A stretch of DNA of 9,173 nt, taken from contig JAURLF010000041.1 in assembly GCA_030831375.1 (NCBI GenBank), forward strand, positions 1 to 9,173, given 5' to 3'. The stretch comes from Gaiellales bacterium (GTDB lineage Bacteria > Actinomycetota > Thermoleophilia > Gaiellales > F1-60-MAGs149). Of this stretch, positions 1 through 6,157 are shown one piece after another. The notes beneath the pieces are model-generated. The model did no database searches, was not told the origin of the DNA, and was given only the letters and a program-made list of their open reading frames with translations. Numbering within the stretch: position 1 is the first letter of the stretch; each line of letters starts with the position of its first letter. Position numbers and translations under genes: made by a program.

Positions 1-375
1 GAGATCGCGGCCGAGCGCGCGACCCCGGCGGAGCGCGGCCGGCTCGCGGAGCTCGTCCGCGAGATGTCGGGCCACCACCTGTCCGACTACGCCGCCTACC
101 GCGCGCTCGACGCGCAGTTCCACATCGCGCTCGCGGCCCTGTCGGGGTCGACGACCCTCGTGCAGCAGGTGACCGACACCCAGGCGGCGCTCTCCGACGT
201 GCTCAACGCGGTGCCGCGCTCGGGGGCGTCGATGGTCAACTCGCAGGAGCAGCACCGCCGCGTCCTCGCGGCGATCGAGGCGCGCGATCGCGACGCGGCG
301 CGCGTGGCGATGCGCGAGCACCTGGAGGGCATCGAGCACCTGCTCGCCGTGCTGCTGCCGAAGGCGCCGGCCTGA
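1..375 (+). CDS. GntR-family regulator, C-terminal FCD domain (5' end outside window)
   Basis: This is the 3' part of a transcription regulator; the reading frame is open from the first base and ends in TGA at 373-375, giving 124 residues. The fragment is a helical FCD ligand-binding domain, as in FadR/GntR regulators. The family's metal/ligand residues are visible as Asp37-x3-His41, His85 (in EQHRRVL) and His107 (in REHLEG), counted from window base 1. FCD domains often bind a carboxylate effector through such a site. The N-terminal winged-helix DNA-binding domain lies before the window. An internal ATG at 64 would begin inside the domain and is not a believable start. The gene ends 35 nt before rmlA on the same strand, but a candidate promoter sits between them, so co-transcription or regulation of the rml genes is not shown. 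The family call is strong; the effector and targets are unknown. Confidence 0.85.
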   Translation, partial: EIAAERATPAERGRLAELVREMSGHHLSDYAAYRALDAQFHIALAALSGSTTLVQQVTDTQAALSDVLNAVPRSGASMVNSQEQHRRVLAAIEARDRDAARVAMREHLEGIEHLLAVLLPKAPA

Positions 376-398
376 CGCCACCGAACTGCGGCGCCCTG

Positions 399-404
399 TA
401 CCCT
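399..404 (+). promoter_or_regulatory. Candidate -10 box (TACCCT) of the rml operon, leaderless type
   Basis: TACCCT fits the actinobacterial -10 pattern TAnnnT. Exactly 6 nt separate it from the rmlA GTG at 411, so transcription would begin at or next to the start codon and give a leaderless mRNA. No purine-rich Shine-Dalgarno sequence is present in the 35-nt gap, which agrees with this. No good -35 is seen at 17-18 nt spacing; a CTGACG at 372-377 is 21 nt away. A box with the same geometry precedes the gene at 9113. Confidence 0.5.
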
Positions 405-410
405 GCGCCC

Positions 411-1481
411 GTGGAGGTCAAGGGCCTGATCCTTTCGGGCGGCGCCGGCACGCGGCTGCGCCCGATCACGCACACGCGCGCCAAGCAGCTGGTGCCGGTG
501 GCCGGCAAGCCGGTGCTGTTCTACGGCATCGAGGCGATGGCCGCGGCCGGCATCCGCGAGGTCGGCATCATCACGGGCGACACGGGCCCCGAGATCGAGG
601 CCGCCGTCGGCGACGGCTCGCGCTTCGGCGTCGAGGTGACGTACATCCCGCAGGAGGCCCCGCTCGGCCTCGCCCACGCCGTGCTGACGGCGGAGGCGTT
701 CCTGGGCGACAGCCCCTTCTGCATGTACCTCGGCGACAACCTGCTGCGCGACGGCGTCGAGGGCTTCGTGCAGCGCTTCCGCGAGGGCACCGCCGACGCG
801 ATGATCCTGCTGCAGCACGTGCCGAACCCGTCCGAGTACGGCGTCGCCGAGCTCAACGACGACGGCACCGTGCGCCGGCTCGTGGAGAAGCCGAAGGAGC
901 CGCAGAGCGACCTCGCCCTCGTCGGCGTCTACCTGTTCACGCCCGCCGTCTTCGAGGCGGCGAAGGCGCTCGAGCCGTCGTGGCGCGGCGAGCTCGAGAT
1001 CACCGACGCGATCCAGGGCATGGTCGACCGCGGCCTGCGCGTCGAGCCGCACGTCGTGACCGGCTGGTGGAAGGACACGGGCCAGCTGGCCGACATGCTC
1101 GAGGCGAACCGCCTCGTCCTCGACGCGATCGACACCGACGTGCAGGGCGACGTGGTCGACTCGAAGATCGAGGGCCGTGTCGTGATCCAGGCCGGCGCCA
1201 CCGTCGAGCGCTGCCACATCCGCGGCCCCGTCGTGATCTGCGCGGGCGCGACCGTGCGCGACGCCTACGTCGGCCCGTACAGCGCCATCTCCGAGGATGC
1301 CCACGTGGAGCGCGCCGAGATGGAGCACGCGATCCTGCTCGAGCGCTCCTCGATCATCGGCATCGACACGCGCATCGAGGACTCCCTGATCGGCGCCGAC
1401 TGCCGGATCACGCGCTCCGACGCGATCCGCTCCGCCAACCGGCTGCTCGTCGGCGACGGCTCGAGGATCGAGATCCTGTGA
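411..1481 (+). CDS. rmlA: Glucose-1-phosphate thymidylyltransferase, long (beta-helix) type
   Basis: Makes dTDP-glucose from glucose-1-phosphate and dTTP, the first step of dTDP-L-rhamnose synthesis, in the cytoplasm. The 356-residue protein opens with the nucleotidyltransferase signature GGAGTRLRP (residues 10-18), with the usual Lys25 following in KQLVP. The metal-binding Asp109 lies in LGDN, and EKP and GWWKDTG motifs follow. Residues about 1-235 form the Rossmann-like catalytic domain. About 240-356 is a run of hexapeptide repeats, a left-handed beta-helix. That tail marks the long class (StrD-like, rmlA_long) rather than the roughly 290-residue enterobacterial RmlA. The GTG start is chosen because the signature begins almost at once after it and a TACCCT box sits 6 nt upstream. 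Its TGA overlaps the next start by 4 nt. Three further rhamnose-pathway genes follow. Close relatives can use other sugar-1-phosphates or UTP, so substrate is inferred mainly from context. Confidence 0.93.
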   Translation: MEVKGLILSGGAGTRLRPITHTRAKQLVPVAGKPVLFYGIEAMAAAGIREVGIITGDTGPEIEAAVGDGSRFGVEVTYIPQEAPLGLAHAVLTAEAFLGDSPFCMYLGDNLLRDGVEGFVQRFREGTADAMILLQHVPNPSEYGVAELNDDGTVRRLVEKPKEPQSDLALVGVYLFTPAVFEAAKALEPSWRGELEITDAIQGMVDRGLRVEPHVVTGWWKDTGQLADMLEANRLVLDAIDTDVQGDVVDSKIEGRVVIQAGATVERCHIRGPVVICAGATVRDAYVGPYSAISEDAHVERAEMEHAILLERSSIIGIDTRIEDSLIGADCRITRSDAIRSANRLLVGDGSRIEIL

Positions 1482-1987
1482 GCCCGGTGCCCGAGGCGAC
1501 CCCGATCGACGGGGCGCTGGTCGTGCCGCTCGCCCGCCACGAGGACAGCCGCGGCTGGTTCCTCGAGGCGCGTCGCGAGTCGTGGTTCCGGGAGCTCGGC
1601 GGCAAGCCGAGCATGCAGACGAACGTGGTCTGGAGCCGCCGGGGCGTGATCCGCGGCCTGCACTTCCACGAGCTCGGCCAGGACGACCTCTTCTTCTGCG
1701 CGCTCGGGATGGTGCGCGTCGTCCTCTTCGACCGCCGCGAGGACTCGCCAACCCACGGCACGGCCTGGAGCATCGACATCGGCGAGGACAACCCGTGCGC
1801 CGTCTACGTGCCGGGCCGGACCGCGCACGGCTACGAGTCGCTCACGGACTGCCTCTTCTGCTACCACGTCACGCACGAGTACAACCCGGACGACGAGAAC
1901 ACGTTCCCGTGGAACGACGAGCGCGTCCGGCACCTGTGGTCGACCGACAGCCCGATCCTGTCGGCGCGCGACGTCGAGGTGTCGTGA
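1478..1987 (+). CDS. rmlC: dTDP-4-dehydrorhamnose 3,5-epimerase family protein (atypical active site)
   Basis: By family and position this should epimerise dTDP-4-keto-6-deoxyglucose at C3 and C5. The 169-residue cupin has the family landmarks: D-S-R-G-W-F (23-28), Q47-x-N49, RGLHF with the catalytic His62, SPTHG (90-94), AHGY (116-119), Tyr129 in the strand carrying the catalytic Tyr, and W145-N-D147 with the Asp of the His-Asp pair. The conserved QxKLV motif reads Q68-D-D70-L-F here, so the Lys thought to stabilise the enolate is Asp. The protein is also shorter than the usual 180-200 residues, with a 2-residue gap before this motif. I chose the GTG at 1478, which overlaps the rmlA stop as GTGA and matches the overlaps of the next two genes; a GTG at 1487 is the alternative. 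It may be an active divergent subfamily, or act as a ketoisomerase or single-position epimerase. Family confidence is high, exact reaction moderate. Confidence 0.85.
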   Translation: MSPVPEATPIDGALVVPLARHEDSRGWFLEARRESWFRELGGKPSMQTNVVWSRRGVIRGLHFHELGQDDLFFCALGMVRVVLFDRREDSPTHGTAWSIDIGEDNPCAVYVPGRTAHGYESLTDCLFCYHVTHEYNPDDENTFPWNDERVRHLWSTDSPILSARDVEVS

Positions 1988-2814
1988 CCGTCCTCGTCAC
2001 GGGCGCCGGCGGCCAGGTCGGCCGCGCCGTCCTCGGCGTCCTCGGCGATCGCGGCGTCGGCCTCGGCCGCGCCGACCTCGACGTGACCGACCCCGACGCG
2101 GTGATGGCCGCCGTCGCCCTGCACCGCCCGGACGTCGTCCTGCACTGCGCGGCCTGGACCGACGTCGACGGCGCCGAGTCCGACCACGTCGGCGCGACCC
2201 GCGCGAACGTCGACGCCAACCGCCACGTGGCCCGGGCCGCGCGCGCGCACGGGGCGCGCCTCGTGACGCTGTCCACCGATTTCGTCTTCGACGGCGCCAA
2301 GGGCGCGCCGTACGTCGAGTCGGACCCCACCGGCCCGCTCTCCTTCTACGGCGAGACGAAGCTGCTGGGCGAGCGGGCCGCCCTCGACGAGCACCCCGAC
2401 GGCACCTGGGTGGTGCGCACCGCGTGGATCTACGACGCAGGCGACGGCAACTTCCCCGGGCTGATCCGCCGGCTCGCCGCCGAGCGCGACGTCCTGCGCG
2501 TCGTCACCGACCAGGTCGGCAGCCCCACCTACGCCGGGCACCTCGCGCCCCTGCTCGTCGACCTGCCGGAGCGGATCGCCCCGGGCGTCGTCCACATCGC
2601 CGGCTCCGGCGCGGCCAGCCGCCTCGAGTGGGCTGCCGCCGTTCTCGCGTCCTGCGGCCTCGACTGCCGGCTCGAGCCCGCGACGAGCGACGCGTTCCCG
2701 ACGCCGGCGCGCCGGCCCGCCTACTCCGCGCTCGCCTCCGAGCGCCCCGACGCACCGGTCCTGCCGCCCTGGCGGGACGGCGTGGAGGCGTGCATGGCAG
2801 GATTCAGCGCATGA
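1984..2814 (+). CDS. rmlD: dTDP-4-dehydrorhamnose reductase
   Basis: Reduces dTDP-4-keto-L-rhamnose to dTDP-L-rhamnose with NAD(P)H, the last pathway step. The 276-residue short-chain dehydrogenase starts with the Rossmann motif TGAGGQVG (6-13). It then has the family's HCAAWTDVDGAE segment, STDFVFDG (97-104, with the active-site Thr98) and the catalytic pair Tyr122-x3-Lys126 in YGETK. The later TDQVGSPTYAGHLA segment is typical of RmlD. Length is slightly below the usual 285-300. The GTG start at 1984 overlaps the rmlC stop (GTGA) and has a GAGG at 1976-1979, 4 nt upstream. The TGA overlaps the rmlB start as ATGA. A substrate-binding domain closes the C-terminus, and no active-site residue looks lost. 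If the neighbouring RmlC makes a different isomer, this enzyme could yield a related 6-deoxyhexose instead. Confidence 0.93.
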   Translation: MTVLVTGAGGQVGRAVLGVLGDRGVGLGRADLDVTDPDAVMAAVALHRPDVVLHCAAWTDVDGAESDHVGATRANVDANRHVARAARAHGARLVTLSTDFVFDGAKGAPYVESDPTGPLSFYGETKLLGERAALDEHPDGTWVVRTAWIYDAGDGNFPGLIRRLAAERDVLRVVTDQVGSPTYAGHLAPLLVDLPERIAPGVVHIAGSGAASRLEWAAAVLASCGLDCRLEPATSDAFPTPARRPAYSALASERPDAPVLPPWRDGVEACMAGFSA

Positions 2815-3818
2815 GACGAGTCCTCGTCACGGGCGGCTGCGGCTTCATCGGCTCGCACCTCGTGCGGCGCCTCCTGCGCGAGCACGACGACCTCGAGGTC
2901 GTCAACATCGACCTGCTCACCTACGCGGGCCGGCCTGAGAACGTCGCCGACCTGGCCGACGAGCCGCGCTACCGGTTCGTGCAGGGCGATATCGCGAACG
3001 CGGACGACGTCGCCCGCGCCGCCGAGGGCGTGGACGGCATCATCAACGTCGCCGCCGAGAGCCATGTCGACCGCTCGATCATGGGCGGCGACGAGTTCGT
3101 GACCACGAACGTGCTCGGCACGAAGCGCCTGCTCGACCACGCCCGCGCGCACGGGCTGCGCTACCTGCAGGTCTCGACCGACGAGGTCTACGGCGACGTC
3201 GACGCGCCCCACCGCAGCGTGGAGACGGACCCGCTGCACGGCTCGAGCCCGTACGCGGCCTCGAAGGCCGCCGGCGACCTGATGGTGCTCGCCTACGCGC
3301 GCACGTACGGGCTGAACGCGTCGATCACGCGCGGCTCGAACACCTACGGGCCGTACCAGTTCCCCGAGAAGCTGATCCCGCTGTTCGCCACCAACGCCTT
3401 CGACGGCAAGGAGCTGCCGCTCTACGGCGACGGCATGCAGGTGCGCGAGATGCTGTTCGTCGAGGACCACTGCAGCGCGATCGACCTCGTCTTCCACGCG
3501 GGCGACGCCGGCGAGGCGTACAACGTCGGCGCCGAGCACGAGGTGCCGAACATCGAGACGGCGCGGCGCATCATCGAGCTGACGGGCGCCGACCCGGCCT
3601 CCCTGGTGCGGGTCGCGGACCGCCCCGGCCATGACCGCCGCTACGCGCTCGACTGCGCGAAGCTGCGCGCGCTCGGCTGGGAGCGGCGCACCGACTTCGA
3701 CGCGGGCCTCGCCCTCACCGTGGAGTGGTTCCGCGCCAACCGCGCCTGGTGGGAGGCGATCAAGTCCGGCGAGGCGTACGCCGACTACAGCGCGAAGAAC
3801 TACGGCGCCCGCGGGTAG
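2811..3818 (+). CDS. rmlB: dTDP-glucose 4,6-dehydratase
   Basis: Converts dTDP-glucose to dTDP-4-keto-6-deoxyglucose with tightly bound NAD+, the second pathway step. The 335-residue protein has the NAD-binding TGGCGFIGS motif at residues 7-15, then NIDLLTYAG and AAESHVDRS, all diagnostic of RmlB. The catalytic Thr123-Asp124-Glu125 lies in STDEVYG, and Tyr148-x3-Lys152 in SPYAASK. TRGSNTYGPYQFPEKLIP and the GHDRRYALD segment follow as in the family. Length is normal (about 330-360). The ATG overlaps the rmlD stop and has an AGGA at 2799-2802, 8 nt upstream, so the start is well supported. It is the last sugar gene of the operon, and nucS follows 3 nt after its TAG. The Asp-Glu pair separates it from epimerases of the same fold. 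Confidence 0.95.
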   Translation: MRRVLVTGGCGFIGSHLVRRLLREHDDLEVVNIDLLTYAGRPENVADLADEPRYRFVQGDIANADDVARAAEGVDGIINVAAESHVDRSIMGGDEFVTTNVLGTKRLLDHARAHGLRYLQVSTDEVYGDVDAPHRSVETDPLHGSSPYAASKAAGDLMVLAYARTYGLNASITRGSNTYGPYQFPEKLIPLFATNAFDGKELPLYGDGMQVREMLFVEDHCSAIDLVFHAGDAGEAYNVGAEHEVPNIETARRIIELTGADPASLVRVADRPGHDRRYALDCAKLRALGWERRTDFDAGLALTVEWFRANRAWWEAIKSGEAYADYSAKNYGARG

Positions 3819-3821
3819 CCG

Positions 3822-4484
3822 ATGCGCGTCCTCGTCGCCCGCTGCTCGATCGGGTACTCGGGGCGGCTGACCACGCGCCTCGCCACCGGCGAGCGCGTCC
3901 TGATCTTCAAGGACGACGGCTCCGTCTGCATCCACGGGCCGAAGGGCTTCAAGCCGATCAACTACATGTCGGGGCCGACCGCGGTCTCGGAGGCGGACGG
4001 CCTGATCACGGTGCGCCGCCCCGAGACGGGCGAGACGCTCCTGATCGAGGTCGAGGAGGTCATCGCCGACGACGCCCACGTCCTCACCGACGAGGCCGTG
4101 CTCGAGCGCGAGGGCCGCGAGCTCGAGCTGCACGCGCTGCTCGAGCGCTCCCCGCACCTGATCGAGGACGGCCTCGAGATCCTCGAGCGCGAGCGGGCCA
4201 CCGACGTCGGCCCCGTCGACTTCCTCGCCCGGGATGCGGACGGGCGCATCGTGCTCGTCGAGGTCAAGCGCGTGAAGGCCGTCGCGGCCGCCGTCGAGCA
4301 GGTCGTGCGCTACCGCGAGCACGTCGAGCGGGACGCCTCGTACGCGGGCGCCCGCGCCCTCGTCGTCGCGCCCGAGTTCGCGCCGCAGGCCCGCGCGCTC
4401 GCCGAACGCCGCGAGGTGGAGTGCGTGGTCCTCGACGTCGCCGCGCTCTACGCGGGCACGGAGGCCGACCCGACGCTGTTCTGA
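3822..4484 (+). CDS. nucS: Mismatch-specific endonuclease NucS/EndoMS
   Basis: NucS is the nuclease of the non-canonical mismatch repair used where MutS/MutL are missing; it cuts both strands at certain mismatches, and actinobacteria lacking it become hypermutable. The 220-residue protein opens with MRVLVARCSIGYSGRL, typical of actinobacterial NucS. Residues 1 to about 105 form the beta-rich DNA-binding/dimer domain and about 106-220 the RecB-like nuclease. The nuclease motifs are all visible: Glu115 in the LIEDGL helix, Asp133 in GPVD, Glu147-x-Lys149 in VEVK, and Gln160-x3-Tyr164. The C-terminus ends in PTLF, resembling the clamp-binding tail of the family. In the N-terminal domain the usual N-W-M segment reads N47-Y48-M49. 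The ATG lies 3 nt after the rmlB stop with no clear Shine-Dalgarno, suggesting translation coupled to the rml genes. Catalytic residues look intact, so activity is expected. Confidence 0.95.
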   Translation: MRVLVARCSIGYSGRLTTRLATGERVLIFKDDGSVCIHGPKGFKPINYMSGPTAVSEADGLITVRRPETGETLLIEVEEVIADDAHVLTDEAVLEREGRELELHALLERSPHLIEDGLEILERERATDVGPVDFLARDADGRIVLVEVKRVKAVAAAVEQVVRYREHVERDASYAGARALVVAPEFAPQARALAERREVECVVLDVAALYAGTEADPTLF

Positions 4485-4499
4485 GGGCGCCCGGGCCCT
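4484..4499. terminator. Weak inverted repeat between the convergent nucS and fabI stops
   Basis: AGGGC and GCCCT flank a 6-nt centre (GCCCGG). The 5-bp stem overlaps the last base of the nucS TGA and part of the fabI stop codon. Only 13 nt separate the two stop codons, so any terminator serving both strands must be about here. There is no T-tract on either strand, and such short GC stems arise easily in this composition. The position is the main argument. Confidence 0.25.
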
Positions 4500-5259
4500 A
4501 CAGGCCCATCGCGTGGTAGCCCGAGTCCACGTAGGCGACCGTACCCGTCACGTTCTCGGCGGCGAGCAGGTACGCGGCGGCCTTGCCGACGTCGCCCTGG
4601 TCGACGTTGCGCTTCAGCGGCGAGCGCTCCATCACGAGCTCCTCCATCACCGTGAAGCCCGGGATCGAGCGGCCCGCGAGGGTGCGGACGGGGCCGGCGG
4701 AGACCGCGTTGACGCGGATGTTCTTGGGCCCGAGGTCGGCGGCCAGGTAGCGCATGCACGAGTCGAGCGCCGACTTGGCCACGCCCATCACGTTGTAGCC
4801 CGGCACCGCACGCTCGCCGCCGAGGTACGTCATGGTCACGATCGAGCCGCCGCCGCGGGCCTCCATGTGCGGCTCGGCCTCGCGCGCCATCGCCACCAGC
4901 GAGTACGCGGACACGTCGACGGCGAGCCAGAAGTCGTCGCGCGTCGTCTCGATGAAGCGCTGCTGCAGGTCGTGGGCCTGCGCGAAGGCGATCGAGTGCA
5001 CGAGCAGGTCGAGTCCGCCGAGACCGCCGACCGCGGTGCCGAAGGCGGCCTTGATCGAGGCGTCGTCGCGGGCGTCCATCTCGACGCAGATGTCGGAGCC
5101 GACGGAGGCGGCGAGCTCACGCACGTTCTTCTCGACGCGCTCGCCCTGGTAGGTGAAGGCCAGCTTCGCGCCCTGGCGATGCAGCTCCTCGGCGATGCCC
5201 CACGCGATCGAGCGCTTGTTCGCGACGCCGGCGATCAGGGCGAGCTTGCCTTCGAGCAT
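4498..5259 (-). CDS. fabI: Enoyl-[acyl-carrier-protein] reductase (NADH)
   Basis: Catalyses the last reduction of each type II fatty-acid elongation cycle, turning trans-2-enoyl-ACP into acyl-ACP in the cytoplasm. The 253-residue protein starts LIAGVANKRSIAWGIA (residues 8-23), the FabI variant of the Rossmann motif. LVHSIAFA is at 86-93, and the FabI signature Tyr145...Tyr155-x6-Lys162 lies in YLGGERAVPGYNVMGVAK. NAVSAGPVRTLA (184-195) is the substrate-loop region, and length is normal. The ATG at 5259 has a GGAGG (5269-5265) 5 nt upstream. It reads towards nucS, with the stops 13 nt apart. A TACGAT about 33 nt upstream of the ATG (5298-5293), directly beside the large hairpin, is a possible own -10 box. 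The Tyr-x6-Lys spacing separates it from FabG-type reductases; InhA is a close relative, but the sequence looks more like general FabI. Confidence 0.95.
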   Translation of the reverse strand: MLEGKLALIAGVANKRSIAWGIAEELHRQGAKLAFTYQGERVEKNVRELAASVGSDICVEMDARDDASIKAAFGTAVGGLGGLDLLVHSIAFAQAHDLQQRFIETTRDDFWLAVDVSAYSLVAMAREAEPHMEARGGGSIVTMTYLGGERAVPGYNVMGVAKSALDSCMRYLAADLGPKNIRVNAVSAGPVRTLAGRSIPGFTVMEELVMERSPLKRNVDQGDVGKAAAYLLAAENVTGTVAYVDSGYHAMGL

Positions 5260-5292
5260 GGGGGCCTCCGGGGGTCGGGGACGGTCTCGGGG

Positions 5293-5298
5293 ATCGTA
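5293..5298 (-). promoter_or_regulatory. Possible -10 box (TACGAT) for fabI
   Basis: Read on the - strand, TACGAT matches TAnnnT and lies 33 nt before the fabI ATG, leaving a leader with a GGAGG ribosome site. It touches the downstream foot of the 17-bp hairpin. The -35 region would therefore fall inside that hairpin (about 5316-5321, GGCGCT), which is not a good -35 match. Support is weak. Confidence 0.25.
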
Positions 5299-5338
5299 GG
5301 GCGGCCGGCGGGCGGAGCGCCCCGCCCGCCGGCCGCCC
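5299..5338 (-). terminator. Perfect 17-bp GC-only hairpin after the molybdenum hydroxylase operon
   Basis: Bases 5299-5315 pair perfectly with 5322-5338, leaving a 6-nt loop (AGCGCC). Every stem base is G or C. On the - strand it begins 7 nt after the stop of the FAD-subunit gene and ends 39 nt before the fabI ATG, so it is well placed to stop read-through into fabI. No T-run follows on the - strand, so it is not a classic Rho-independent terminator; T-less hairpins have been proposed as terminators in high-GC actinobacteria. It could instead stabilise the 3' end of the upstream mRNA. Confidence 0.6.
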
Positions 5339-5344
5339 CGCGTC

Positions 5345-6157
5345 CTAGCCCTGCGCCGCCTGGTGGGCCTGCGCCGCGAGGACGCCGGCCAGGTGGCGCT
5401 TGTACTCGGTCGAGCCGTCCAGATCGGCCGTCGGGTCGATCCCCTCGCCGGCGGCCCGCGCGGCCTCCTCCGCGGAGGCGCCGCCGTTGATGGCGGCCTC
5501 GAAGCCCGCGAGCCGCACGGGCCGGTCGGCGACGCCCGTGGCGGCGGCGCGCACGCCGTCCGCCCCGATCGCGACGCCGACGCCGACGATCGACCAGTCG
5601 ATCGCGCGGCGGTGGAACTTCGCGTACGCGGACCGCCCGTTGCCCTTCGGCAGGCGCACCTGCGTGATGATCTCGTCGTCCGCGAGGGACGTCGTCAGGT
5701 AGCTCGTGATCAGGTCGCCGATCTCGATCCGCCGCTCGCCACCCGGCCCGCGTGCGATCACGGCGCCGCCGACGGCGAGGATCGCCGCGGGCAGGTCGCC
5801 GTGCGGGTCGGCGTGGGCGAGCGAGCCGCCGATCGTGCCGCGGCCGCGGATCACGAGGCTGCCGACGCCGCTCGCCGCCTGAGCGACGACGCGGCAGTGC
5901 TCCCCGATCAGGGGGTCGGCGGCGACCGCGCGGTGCGTGGTCATCGCGCCGACGGCGATCTCGTCGCCGTCCTCGCAGACGCCGACGAGCTCGGCGATGC
6001 CGCCGAGGTCGACGACGGCGCCGGGTGCGGCGAGGCGCAGCCGCATCATCGGCATCAGCGACTGGCCGCCTGCCAGCGGGCGGGCGCCCGCCTGGACCGC
6101 CGCGATCGCCTCGTCGATGGACGAGGCCTTCGTGTACTCGAGGGTCGAGGGGATCAC
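5345..6157 (-). CDS. coxM: FAD-binding (medium) subunit of form II CO dehydrogenase-type molybdenum hydroxylase
   Basis: This subunit carries FAD and passes electrons from the iron-sulfur subunit to the acceptor. The 270-residue protein has both FAD-binding motifs of the family: AGGQSLMPMMRLR at 29-41 and TIGGSLAHADPHGDLPA at 108-124. A C-terminal CO-dehydrogenase flavoprotein domain (about 170-265) follows. It is a little shorter than the usual 280-290 residues. The GTG at 6157 overlaps the large-subunit TGA (GTGA) and has a GGAGG about 8 nt upstream, within the end of the large-subunit gene. It is the last gene of the S-L-M operon, and the 17-bp hairpin lies 7 nt after its TAG. The symbol follows family usage and does not imply CO as the substrate. 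Confidence 0.93.
   Translation of the reverse strand: MIPSTLEYTKASSIDEAIAAVQAGARPLAGGQSLMPMMRLRLAAPGAVVDLGGIAELVGVCEDGDEIAVGAMTTHRAVAADPLIGEHCRVVAQAASGVGSLVIRGRGTIGGSLAHADPHGDLPAAILAVGGAVIARGPGGERRIEIGDLITSYLTTSLADDEIITQVRLPKGNGRSAYAKFHRRAIDWSIVGVGVAIGADGVRAAATGVADRPVRLAGFEAAINGGASAEEAARAAGEGIDPTADLDGSTEYKRHLAGVLAAQAHQAAQG

Noticed and set aside
1..375. The FCD regulator as controller of the rml operon
   Set aside because: Adjacency is the only evidence. It is on the same strand with a separate candidate promoter between them, no operator repeat is visible at 376-410, and its DNA-binding domain is outside the window.
372..377. CTGACG as a -35 box for rmlA
   Set aside because: It resembles TTGACN but is 21 nt from TACCCT, too far for a standard promoter, and it overlaps the stop codon of the regulator gene.
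96..1751. 551-codon open frame on the - strand, opposite rmlA and rmlC
   Set aside because: The translation is low-complexity, rich in Arg, Ala, Gly and Asp, with no family motif. It is the usual antisense shadow of a GC-rich gene, and the + strand genes carry complete catalytic motifs.
2721..4322. 533-codon open frame on the - strand, opposite rmlB and nucS
   Set aside because: Composition is dominated by Val, Ala, Asp, Arg and His, as expected from the reverse complement of GC-rich codons. No motif, promoter or ribosome site was seen.
4981..4996. FabI Ala91 in HSIAFA where E. coli has Gly93, a triclosan-resistance position
   Set aside because: Ala is the normal residue here in many FabI proteins, including triclosan-sensitive Gram-positive ones, so it does not indicate resistance.
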